Source of the DNA: Streptomyces sp. CB02980
GTDB lineage: Bacteria > Actinomycetota > Actinomycetes > Streptomycetales > Streptomycetaceae
Direction: 5' to 3'
Assembly: GCF_014451325.2 (NCBI RefSeq)
Contig: NZ_JACSCH020000014.1
Span: 121,072-185,071, forward strand
Length of the DNA: 64,000 nt
Part shown: positions 47,559 to 54,614 of the stretch, one piece after another
Position numbering within the stretch: position 1 is the first letter of the stretch
Layout of the letters: every line of letters begins with the position of its first letter
The notes under the pieces: model-generated
What the model was told of the DNA's origin: nothing
Databases searched by the model: none
Seen by the model: the letters and a program-made list of their open reading frames with translations, nothing else
Translations under genes and position numbers: made by a program

Positions 47559-48296
47559 TCAACGACGCCTGAACGCCGTCCTCAGCTCCTCGCTCAGCGA
47601 ACGCTGGAAGGCCGTGAGAAGGGCCTGGACCACCATCGGCTGCATGTGCGCCGAGAGCGACATCATCGCGCTCAGGTGGTCCGGGTCCTCCCCGTTCTCC
47701 CGGTACGGGCTCCACACCTCGTCCCGGAAGAGCCGGGAGAGCTCCTGCGCGGCGGCGCGCGCGTGCTCCAGGAGAACGGTGCGGGAGGCGAGGATCGTCT
47801 CGTGCTCGATGGGCACGTCGAGCAGCTCGACACCGAGCCGCAGCAGGGCCCCGTCGAGCCGGAAGGTGTCGTCGGCGGCGGTCCGGTCGAGCACGCCCAT
47901 CGCGGCCAGCCGGTCCACGTCCCGCTCGGTCAGCTCCCGTCCGGCCCGCCGCTCCAGCTCCCGCCGGGTGATGGACTCGGCGGACTCCGGCGCCCAGGAG
48001 GCCACCAGGGCCCGGTGGATCGCCAGGTCCTGCGCGCTGAGGTCGGGCGGCAGCTGCTCCAGGTACCGCTCGATCGCGGCCAGCGTCATCCCCTGCCGCT
48101 GGAGCTCCTCGATGAGCCCGAGCCGCGACAGATGGCCCTGTCCGTAGTGCCCGACCCGGCGCGCCCCGATGACGGGCGGCGGAAGGAGCCCGCGGGTCCC
48201 GTAGAACCGCACGGTCCGCACCGTGACGCCGGCCCGTGCGGCCAGCTCGTCGACGGTGTAGCTGGGCCCGCCCTCCTCGTCGCTCCCGACGCCCAT
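47559..48296 (-). CDS. MerR-family regulator
   Basis: This 245-residue protein has the MerR DNA-binding domain at its N-terminus (SYTVDELAARAGVTVRTVRFYGTRGLLPPP, about residues 12-41), followed by the wing GARRVGHYGQGHLSRLGLIEELQRQGMTLAAIERYLEQLP. The long C-terminal helical domain (about 90-245) contains HETILASRTVLLEHARAAAQELSRLF and no Cys cluster, so it senses an organic ligand instead of metal. It converges on the beta-oxidation operon, and actinobacterial MerR proteins of this type are commonly linked to acyl-CoA genes. A palindrome in its promoter spacer suggests autoregulation. Confidence 0.9.
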   Translation of the reverse strand: MGVGSDEEGGPSYTVDELAARAGVTVRTVRFYGTRGLLPPPVIGARRVGHYGQGHLSRLGLIEELQRQGMTLAAIERYLEQLPPDLSAQDLAIHRALVASWAPESAESITRRELERRAGRELTERDVDRLAAMGVLDRTAADDTFRLDGALLRLGVELLDVPIEHETILASRTVLLEHARAAAQELSRLFRDEVWSPYRENGEDPDHLSAMMSLSAHMQPMVVQALLTAFQRSLSEELRTAFRRR

Positions 48297-48350
48297 CCGA
48301 GGTGCCTCGCTTCCGATCCACAGCCGAATCCGGCCGCTGAGGCCGACCGG

Positions 48351-48381
48351 GACAGTATTGCTGTCTCACCAGAGCTGTAAA
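48351..48381 (-). promoter_or_regulatory. merR promoter with palindrome over the -10 region
   Basis: On the minus strand TTTACA (48381-48376) and TACTGT (48357-48352) are spaced by 18 bases. GACAG-TATTG-CTGTC (48351-48365) is a 5-5-5 palindrome that covers the -10 box and part of the spacer, the usual place for MerR binding. Confidence 0.6.
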
Positions 48382-48435
48382 AGACCATCGCAGGTTTCCC
48401 GGCCCGTCCCACGGGCCCGGTTGTAGCCTCGCGAG

Positions 48436-48879
48436 ATGACCGCGACCTTCGACGAAGCCGTCCGCGCCCGACTGCGAGCGCCCCTCATCTGGTATGTCGG
48501 CACGGTGTTCCCCGACGGAGCTCCCCAGGTCAGCCCCATGTGGGTGGACCTGGAGGGGGAGGGGGAGCTGATGTTCAACACCTCGGTGGGCCGGGTGAAG
48601 GAGGAGAACCTGCGCCGCGACCCCCGCGTCTACCTCTCCCACGCGGACTCGGCCGATCCCTTCGACCGCGTGCAGATCAGCGGCGAGGTGTCCCGCTTCA
48701 TCGAGGGCGAGGAGGCCCACGCCCGCATGGACCACCTGGCCCGCAAGTACCTGGGCGTGGACCGCTTCGAGTGGACGATGCCGGGCGAACAGCGCGTGGC
48801 GGTCGTCGTCCGCCCGCTCAAGGTCCGCCACATCGTCGGCGTGGAACGCTTCCGCCCGGGAGGCCCGGTTCCCGCCTAG
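48436..48879 (+). CDS. PPOX-class flavin/F420-dependent oxidoreductase
   Basis: This 147-residue split-barrel protein has the flavin/deazaflavin reductase-like motifs WYVGTVFPDGAPQVSPMWVDLEGEGELMFNTSVGRVKEENLRRDPRVYLS (about residues 19-68) typical of F420-dependent PPOX proteins, and a C-terminal RPLKVRHIVGVERF. Such enzymes reduce quinones, biliverdin or unknown substrates with F420H2; the cofactor is inferred from the family. The ATG at 48436 is conserved. It is divergent from merR with 139 bases between. Confidence 0.88.
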   Translation: MTATFDEAVRARLRAPLIWYVGTVFPDGAPQVSPMWVDLEGEGELMFNTSVGRVKEENLRRDPRVYLSHADSADPFDRVQISGEVSRFIEGEEAHARMDHLARKYLGVDRFEWTMPGEQRVAVVVRPLKVRHIVGVERFRPGGPVPA

Positions 48880-48914
48880 GGGCGTTGTCAGTGCGGCGCC
48901 GTAGCGTGATCGTC

Positions 48915-49397
48915 ATGAACGGGATCACGTACGTCCGGGGGGACGCGACCGCGCCGCACGGCAAGGGCGTCAAGATCATCGCGCACGTCTGCAACGATCT
49001 CGGGGGCTGGGGCAAGGGCTTCGTCCTGGCGATCTCGCGCCGCTGGGGCGAGCCGGAGGCGGCCTACCGCCGGTGGCACCGCGAGCGCGCGCGCAACGAC
49101 TTCGGCCTCGGCGCCGCGCAGTTCGTCCAGGTCGAGCCGTACGTCTGGGTGGCCAACCTGGTGGGCCAGCGAGGGATGCGCACCGGGCGCAGCACCGGCG
49201 TGCCCGTGCGGTACGGGGCGATCGACGCCGCCCTGGGGCTGCTCGCCGGCAAGGCGACCGCCCTGGGGGCCTCCGTGCACATGCCGCGGATCGGCTGCGG
49301 GCTCGCCGGAGGCTCCTGGGAGCAGGTCGAGCCCCTCGTGGTCCGGCGGCTGGTGGAGCGGGGGATACCGGTCACCGTGTACGACTTCGGCGCGTAA
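48915..49397 (+). CDS. Macro domain protein (ADP-ribose phosphatase-like)
   Basis: This 160-residue protein is a single macro domain: start MNGITYVRGDATAP, KIIAHVCNDLGGWGKGFVLAISRRWG (about residues 20-45) with the Asn-Asp and Gly loop that contact ADP-ribose, VQVEPYVWVANLVGQRGMR and MPRIGCGLAGGSWEQVEPLV (about 125-144). It is like yeast Poa1p and related ADP-ribose-1''-phosphate phosphatases. The ATG at 48915 is conserved; the gene follows the PPOX gene after 35 bases and may be co-transcribed. No toxin partner (DarT-like) is visible nearby. Confidence 0.88.
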   Translation: MNGITYVRGDATAPHGKGVKIIAHVCNDLGGWGKGFVLAISRRWGEPEAAYRRWHRERARNDFGLGAAQFVQVEPYVWVANLVGQRGMRTGRSTGVPVRYGAIDAALGLLAGKATALGASVHMPRIGCGLAGGSWEQVEPLVVRRLVERGIPVTVYDFGA

Positions 49398-49491
49398 CGG
49401 GCGGTGGGGTGGGGGCGTCGTGGGGAATGTCGGTCCCGGGGGCTAGAGTCTGCCGCTGTTCGAACTGGGGGAACGGGAACAGGGGAGTCAG

Positions 49492-50004
49492 ATGTACACG
49501 CAACTCAGGGAGACGGCCGACGAGTTGGCCGGAGTCCTGTGGCGGGAGCACACCGTCTACCGGGAGCGGGGCGGCGGTGTGGTCATCCGGGGCGAGCATG
49601 TGCGCCGCTGGATAAGCCTCGGTCCCACCGGGGGCAAGGACCAGGCGCTGCTGCGTGCCGGGCGGCTCCTCGACGGGGGCACCACAGCCCCGGCCCGTAC
49701 CGAGGTGGTCGTCGACCTGAAGGCCGGGACCGCCGAGCTCGCGGCGGTCTGCCGGCGGATGCTCGCCGAGGTCGCCGCGGTCGCCGAGCCCGCCCCGGCG
49801 CAGGCGGCGCGTGCGGGGCGGACGGCCGGGTCCGGGATGCCGGGCAGGCAGGGAAAGCCGGGTCGCGCGGCGCGTGCCGCCCGACCCGGCCGGCCCCGCA
49901 GGGAGCGGCACACGAGCCTGGGTTCCCTCGTCGTGATGCTCTGCGTCGCCGGAGTCCTCGGTGTCTGGCTCTACAGCCTCTTCGGCGGCGGATACGGGTA
50001 CTGA
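49492..50004 (+). CDS. Hypothetical protein with C-terminal membrane anchor
   Basis: This 170-residue protein has a helical N-terminal domain of about 95 residues (LRETADELAGVLWREHTVYRERGGG, then AGTAELAAVCRRMLAEVAAV), an Arg/Gly/Pro/Ala-rich linker (about 100-140) and one membrane helix near the end (LGSLVVMLCVAGVLGVWLYSLF), followed by GGGYGY. Positive charges before the helix predict a cytosolic N-terminal domain (tail-anchored topology). GGGGAG lies before the ATG at 49492. Function unknown; similar tail-anchored proteins are common in Streptomyces. Confidence 0.75.
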   Translation: MYTQLRETADELAGVLWREHTVYRERGGGVVIRGEHVRRWISLGPTGGKDQALLRAGRLLDGGTTAPARTEVVVDLKAGTAELAAVCRRMLAEVAAVAEPAPAQAARAGRTAGSGMPGRQGKPGRAARAARPGRPRRERHTSLGSLVVMLCVAGVLGVWLYSLFGGGYGY

Positions 50005-50038
50005 CGTGACGCCCGGCGCCGGCCGCCCGCCGGTCGGC

Positions 50039-51043
50039 TCAGAAGCCGGTGACCGGGTAGTGGTCGGAGAGGTTGGTGTACGTGTAGCTCGTGCCCCAGC
50101 TGGAGACCGTCCACGGGGCGCTCTTCTCCAGGACCACGTGGTTGGTCCAGTTCGCGGGCCGGGCGTTCCCCGAGCGGTAGAGGACGTAGTCGAGGTCCTC
50201 GCGCGGGTCGTCCGGGTAGCGCTCGGAGGCGATCGAGTTCAGGTCGGTGTCGAAGGAGTACGGGTGGCCGGTGCGGGCGTCGGCCCCCGCCAGGCCGGCG
50301 TCGGCGAGCATCGTGCCGTACTCGGGCGTGTGCGAGTCGACGTTCATGTCACCGGCGACGATCACCTGCTCGTTCGCGGGTATGTTCTTGGCGTCGAGGA
50401 AGGCGTCGATCGCCTTGAACTGCCGGCTGCGCATCTGCGCCGCCTCGCCCGCCGAGCAGCCCGGGTCGGTGGACTGGGCGTGGGTGCCGACGACGTGGAC
50501 CCTGCTGCCGTTCACGTCGAGCACGGCGTACGCGAAGCCCTTGTTCGACCACCAGTCGGCGCCGCAGGCGTCCTTGTAGACGTGCTGCTCCTTGCGGATG
50601 ATCGGCCACTTGCTGAGGATCGTCACCCCGCCGTCCTCGGGGGTGGTCGAGGAGTACGAGCCGCCGGTGGCGTCCCAGCCGCTCTTGCTGCGGCCCACGA
50701 TCGGGGTCTGGTACGGGTACTGGCCGGCGGAGTTCGCCTTGAGGGCGTCCGAGGCGGAGTTGTCGAAGGCCTCCTGGACGACGACGACGTCCTGGCCCTG
50801 GTACCAGGGGGCGGCGGGGATCGCCTTGGCCCGGTGGTCCTGGCCCCAGTTCGGGTAGAGCGACTTCGAGAACAGGAACGCGTTGTACGTGAGCACCTTC
50901 AGTCGCGGGGCCTCGGCGGCCGCCCCGGCGGAGGCGGCGGTCGCGCTCGGAGCGGTCGCGGCCAGGGTGGCGGCGGCGAGGGCCAGGGACAGGGCGGCGC
51001 CGGGGGCGCGGCGGAGCGCGGCGAACGACACAGGAACTCCCAT
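50039..51043 (-). CDS. Secreted sphingomyelinase C-like phosphodiesterase
   Basis: This 334-residue protein has a signal peptide (RRAPGAALSLALAAATLAATAPSATA) and an endonuclease/exonuclease/phosphatase domain typical of bacterial neutral sphingomyelinases. Catalytic elements: LTYNAFLF with Asn, DVVVVQEAFD with the metal-binding Glu (about 90), VVGTHAQST, VAGDMNVDSHTPEY with Asp/Asn (about 230), and a final LSDHYPVTGF with the Asp-His pair. It hydrolyses sphingomyelin or related lipids outside the cell with Mg. ATG 51043 is preferred because it begins the signal peptide, though the ribosome binding site is weak; 51076 is an alternative. Confidence 0.88.
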   Translation of the reverse strand: MGVPVSFAALRRAPGAALSLALAAATLAATAPSATAASAGAAAEAPRLKVLTYNAFLFSKSLYPNWGQDHRAKAIPAAPWYQGQDVVVVQEAFDNSASDALKANSAGQYPYQTPIVGRSKSGWDATGGSYSSTTPEDGGVTILSKWPIIRKEQHVYKDACGADWWSNKGFAYAVLDVNGSRVHVVGTHAQSTDPGCSAGEAAQMRSRQFKAIDAFLDAKNIPANEQVIVAGDMNVDSHTPEYGTMLADAGLAGADARTGHPYSFDTDLNSIASERYPDDPREDLDYVLYRSGNARPANWTNHVVLEKSAPWTVSSWGTSYTYTNLSDHYPVTGF

Positions 51044-51142
51044 GAGGGTGTGGGGGGTTGTGCTGGCGCGGCACATACAATCAGCCGGGGTTACCTTCCG
51101 GTAGCCTTTGGATGCCGGGAATCTGGCCGGGTCCGCACGAAC

Positions 51143-51195
51143 GCGACAACTCTCGCCGGGTAGCCCGAATTGTCGCTTTTTCTAGCAGGTAGAAT
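51143..51195 (+). promoter_or_regulatory. Promoter and inverted repeat before the AtpF-like gene
   Basis: TAGAAT (51190-51195) is a good -10 box only six bases before the ATG at 51202, so the transcript would be leaderless or nearly so; no ribosome binding site is present. GCGACAA (51143-51149) and TTGTCGC (51170-51176) are inverted repeats 27 bases centre to centre, a possible operator in the -35 area. Confidence 0.6.
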
Positions 51196-51201
51196 GCGCG
51201 C

Positions 51202-51690
51202 ATGACCCTCGCTTCGAACTCGACTGTCTTCAATATGGACCTCGGTCCGCTCAACCCTGTCTGGGCGGAGCTCATCCTCGGCCTGGTGCTGTTCGCCCTC
51301 ACCTTCCTCATTCTGGCGAAGGGCATCCTGCCGAAGATCCGGCGCACCCTCGACGAGCGCGAGGACGCCATCGACGGCGGCACCGAGCGCGCCGACGACC
51401 TGCGCTCCGAGGCCACGCAGATCCGCGAGCAGTACGAGGCCGAGCTGGCCGAGGCCCGCCACGAGGCCGCCCGTATCCGCTCCAAGGCCGTCGAGGAGGG
51501 CTCGGTCGCCATCGCCGCCGCCCGCGCCGAGGGCAACGCCGAGCGCGAGTCGATCATCGCCGCCGGTTCGGCGAAGATCGCCGAGGAGCGCGCCGCCGCC
51601 GAGCGCGAGCTCAACGCCGATGTCGACGCCTGGGCCCACGCCCTCGCCGCCCGTATCGTCGGCGAGCCGGTCGGCGCCGACCGCGGCTGA
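51202..51690 (+). CDS. Orphan ATP-synthase subunit-b-like protein
   Basis: This 162-residue protein resembles subunit b of F-type ATP synthase: one N-terminal membrane helix (VWAELILGLVLFALTFLILAKGILPKI, about residues 20-46) and a long charged coiled coil (TLDEREDAIDGGTERADDLRSEATQIREQYEAELAEARHEAARIRSKA). No other atp genes are near, and the C-terminal delta-binding part is short. It is likely a paralogue that scaffolds something else in the membrane, or a regulator of the synthase. It seems to be translated from a leaderless mRNA and is followed by a strong terminator, so it is monocistronic. Confidence 0.85.
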   Translation: MTLASNSTVFNMDLGPLNPVWAELILGLVLFALTFLILAKGILPKIRRTLDEREDAIDGGTERADDLRSEATQIREQYEAELAEARHEAARIRSKAVEEGSVAIAAARAEGNAERESIIAAGSAKIAEERAAAERELNADVDAWAHALAARIVGEPVGADRG

Positions 51691-51703
51691 CCCGTACTCC
51701 CCG

Positions 51704-51750
51704 GAAGGGGCCGTCACCAGGGGCCGAAACGCCCGGGTGACGGCCCCTTC
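51704..51750 (+). terminator. Hairpin terminator after the AtpF-like gene
   Basis: GAAGGGGCCGTCACC (51704-51718) and GGTGACGGCCCCTTC (51736-51750) are perfect 15-base inverted repeats with a 17-base loop. Confidence 0.9.
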
Positions 51751-51786
51751 GTCGTGGGTGCAGCCTGGAGTGTGAGGAGAGACCCC

Positions 51787-52668
51787 ATGGAAGAGACGAA
51801 GTCCGGTGTCCGGATCCCCGACGGCGATCCGGTGCCGCCGCCCGTCGGCGGCGTGCTGTGGAGCGTCGCCGGAGACATCCGGGCGCTCCTGATGCTTCCC
51901 GCCGCCCTCACGATGCAGGTCGCCCACCCCGCCATCGGCGCCGGCGTCGACGCCCACTCGGTCTTCCGCACCGACCCCTGGGGCCGCGGTGAACGCTCCC
52001 TGCGCTCGGTCCAGCTGTGGATCTACGGCGGCGAGGACGCCGCGCGGGAGGGACGCCGCCTCCGGCAGCTGCACCGCGACATCCAGGGCACCGACGCCCA
52101 CGGGCGCCGCTACCACGCCCTGGCCCCCGCCTACTACTCCTGGGTGCACGCGACCGGCTTCCCCGTCTACGCGCACGGCCTCCGCCTCCTCGCCCGCCCC
52201 CTCACCGAGGCACAGCAACGGCAGCTGTACGCCGAGTGGCTCCAGGTCGGCAGGATCCTCGGCATCCACGACCGGGACATGCCGCAGACGATCGAGGAGT
52301 TCTGGCCGTACTACCGGAAGGTCCTCACGGACGAGCTGGAGGCCACCGTCGTCGTCCGGGAGCTGCTCGACCCCGACCAGCCCGTGCCCGCCCCCGACCG
52401 GGGTCCGCTGCCGGTCCGGCTCGCCCTCCGGCTGCTCTGGCCGGTCCTGCGCCGCCCGTTCCTGCGGCTGCGCGCCTTCCTCACCGTCGGCATGATGCCG
52501 CCGGACGCCCGGGAGGCCATCGGGCTCGCATGGACGGACGAGCAGGAGCGCGCGCTGCGCCGGTTCGCCCGGGTGGTCCGGGTGGTGGTCCCCGTCCTGC
52601 CGGAGCGGCTGCGCTATCTGCCGCTGGCCCGGAAAGCCCGAGAGGCCGCCCGCCGCGCGAAGCGCTGA
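51787..52668 (+). CDS. DUF2236 (MpaB/latex-clearing-like) oxygenase family protein
   Basis: This 293-residue protein has the DUF2236 motifs GDIRALLMLPAALTMQVAHPAIGAGVDAHS (about residues 28-57), where the His is the presumed heme or iron ligand by comparison with latex-clearing protein, FRTDPWGRGERSL, YHALAPAYYSWVHATGFPVYAHG (about 106-128) and LLGIHDRDMP-like GRILGIHDRDMP. Relatives include MpaB and many putative oxygenases; the substrate is unknown. The Arg-rich end (ARKAREAARRAKR) is typical. ATG 51787. Confidence 0.83.
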   Translation: MEETKSGVRIPDGDPVPPPVGGVLWSVAGDIRALLMLPAALTMQVAHPAIGAGVDAHSVFRTDPWGRGERSLRSVQLWIYGGEDAAREGRRLRQLHRDIQGTDAHGRRYHALAPAYYSWVHATGFPVYAHGLRLLARPLTEAQQRQLYAEWLQVGRILGIHDRDMPQTIEEFWPYYRKVLTDELEATVVVRELLDPDQPVPAPDRGPLPVRLALRLLWPVLRRPFLRLRAFLTVGMMPPDAREAIGLAWTDEQERALRRFARVVRVVVPVLPERLRYLPLARKAREAARRAKR

Positions 52669-52707
52669 CGAACGGCCGGGGTGACCGTGGGCCGGTACCG
52701 CAGGAGC

Positions 52708-52775
52708 GACCGTACGGCCGGGGTGACCGTACGGCCCGGGTGACCGTGCGGCCGGGGTGACGGTACGGCCCGGGT
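52708..52775. repeat. 17-bp tandem repeat, four copies
   Basis: Units begin at 52708, 52725, 52742 and 52759 with consensus GACCGTACGGCCSGGGT. Diverged relatives extend back to about 52675. The array lies between the DUF2236 stop and the terminator. Confidence 0.88.
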
Positions 52776-52777
52776 GG

Positions 52778-52812
52778 CCGGTGCCTACCGCCGGAGCGGC
52801 CGTAGGCACCGG
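52778..52812. terminator. Hairpin between DUF2236 and M1 peptidase genes
   Basis: CCGGTGCCTAC (52778-52788) and GTAGGCACCGG (52802-52812) are perfect inverted repeats with a 13-base loop, ahead of the stop of the convergent peptidase gene. Confidence 0.82.
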
Positions 52813-52824
52813 TCACCGCACCGC

Positions 52825-54390
52825 TCAGTGGCCGCCGTGGCGCTCCGACTCGTGGACCGTGTTCGTCGCCGCGATCTTCTTCCAGGACTTCGGCTGGGCC
52901 GGCTTCGGCTGCGCGGTCCTCGGCGCCGCCGCACGCGCGGACGACGACGTGCCGGCCGGCGCCGCGGCCGGCGCGGACAGACCGGCCGCCGCCGCGGTCG
53001 AAGCGGCCGGCTTCGACGGCTCGTACAGCCAGGTGTCGAAGAGCTCGGCCAGCGGCTTGCCGGAGACCTTCTCGGCGTACCGCACGAAGTCGGCGACCCG
53101 CGCGTTGCCGTAGGCGAACCGCTGCGGCCAGCCCTTCAGGATCGCGAAGAAGTCCTCGTCGCCGATCTCGTTGCGCAGCGCCTGGAGTGCCAGCGCGCCC
53201 CGGTCGTAGACGGCGATGTGGAACTGGTTCTCCGCGCCCGGGTCACCCGGCTTCACCGTCCAGAACGGGTCCTCGGCCGTCCGCGTGGCGTACACGTAGT
53301 CCGCCAGCTCCTGGGCCGTGCCCTCGCCCTCCTTCTCCGACCACAGCCACTGGCTGTAGCGGGCGAAGCCCTCGTTGACCCAGATGTCCTTCCAGTCGCG
53401 GACGGACACGCTGTCGCCGTACCACTGGTGCGCCAGCTCGTGGACGACCACCGACACGTTCGCGCCGTTGGCGAACTGCCGCGGGCTGTAGAACGGACGG
53501 GTCTGCGTCTCCAGGGCGAAGCCGCTCGTCACGTTCGGCACGTATCCGCCGAGGGCGTTGAAGGGGTACGGCCCGAAGACCCCCTCCAGCCACTCCGCGA
53601 CCTCCGTCGTGCGCTCGATCGAGGCGCGTGCGGCGCCGTCGTTGTCGCCGAGGTCCTTGCTGTACGCGTTGAGGACCGGCAGCCCGTTCGCCGTCCTGTC
53701 CGTCGTGATGTCGAACTTGCCGACGGCCAGTGTGGCCAGATACGTCGCCTGCGGCTTGTTGGAGCGCCAGTTGAAGCGGGTCCAGCCGAGGCGCGAGGAC
53801 TGCGACTGCAGCACGCCGTTGCTGATGGCCTGGGTGCCGTCCGGCACCGAGACGGAGACGTCGAAGGTGGCCTTGTCCAGCGGGTGGTCGTTGGACGGGA
53901 ACCACCAGGCGGCCGAGTCCGGCTCCTGCGCGGCGACGCCGCCGTCGGGGGTGCGGGCCCAGGCCGTCCAGCCGTCGATCTTCACCTCGGAGGGCTTGCC
54001 CGCGTAGCGGACGACGATCGAGAGGGGCTTGTTCTTCTCCAGCGGGGTGGCCGGGGTGACCTCCAGCTCGTGGGAGCCCGAGGTGGCGAACTTCGCCACG
54101 CGGCCGTTGACCCGGACCTCGCTGACCTTCAGGCCGAGGTCGAGGTTGAACCGGGAGAGGTTCTGCTTGGTGGTGGCGACGATCGTCGCCGTGCCCTCCA
54201 GCAGGTCCGTGGCGGGCTGGTACGTCAGGCGCAGGTCGTAGTGGGAGACGTCGTAGCCGCCGTTGCCACTGGTGGGGTAGTAGGAGTCGCCGATGCCCGG
54301 GGCCCCAGGGGTGAAGTCGGCCGCCGATGCCGGGATCGCCAGCAGCAGGGAGGCCGCGAGGGCGCTCGGAACGATGATTCTGCGGTGCAC
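52825..54390 (-). CDS. Secreted M1-family metallopeptidase
   Basis: This 521-residue aminopeptidase-like enzyme has a signal peptide (IIVPSALAASLLLAIPASAA) and the M1 zinc site VVHELAHQWYGDS (His317) with the third ligand in DIWVNEGFARY. The substrate-anchoring motif, GAMEN in classical members, is SGFALETQT. The domain starts at SHYDLRLTYQPA. The C-terminal 65 residues are an Ala/Ser/Thr/Pro-rich tail ending in HESERHGGH. GTG 54390 follows GGGGAG by six bases; an ATG at 54408 is in frame. At about 520 residues it has the two catalytic domains but lacks the long C-terminal helical domain. Confidence 0.9.
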   Translation of the reverse strand: MHRRIIVPSALAASLLLAIPASAADFTPGAPGIGDSYYPTSGNGGYDVSHYDLRLTYQPATDLLEGTATIVATTKQNLSRFNLDLGLKVSEVRVNGRVAKFATSGSHELEVTPATPLEKNKPLSIVVRYAGKPSEVKIDGWTAWARTPDGGVAAQEPDSAAWWFPSNDHPLDKATFDVSVSVPDGTQAISNGVLQSQSSRLGWTRFNWRSNKPQATYLATLAVGKFDITTDRTANGLPVLNAYSKDLGDNDGAARASIERTTEVAEWLEGVFGPYPFNALGGYVPNVTSGFALETQTRPFYSPRQFANGANVSVVVHELAHQWYGDSVSVRDWKDIWVNEGFARYSQWLWSEKEGEGTAQELADYVYATRTAEDPFWTVKPGDPGAENQFHIAVYDRGALALQALRNEIGDEDFFAILKGWPQRFAYGNARVADFVRYAEKVSGKPLAELFDTWLYEPSKPAASTAAAAGLSAPAAAPAGTSSSARAAAPRTAQPKPAQPKSWKKIAATNTVHESERHGGH

Positions 54391-54614
54391 AGGTGCTCCC
54401 CAAGTCATAAGAAAGTAAGACGCGCGGGTGGTCGTCGGTCCTTAGTCCGGACACTATTCAGTGCCCCGACGCACCGTCACGTCCAGAGGACCCCCTGTCA
54501 CACGATCGCCATTCGGCCGACATGAACCCATCCGGCACAGGAATCAACCGGAATCCCCCCTGATTGCCTCCGGCACTCTTTTGCACGGGAGTTGACCGGG
54601 GTACGTTCCCGCCC

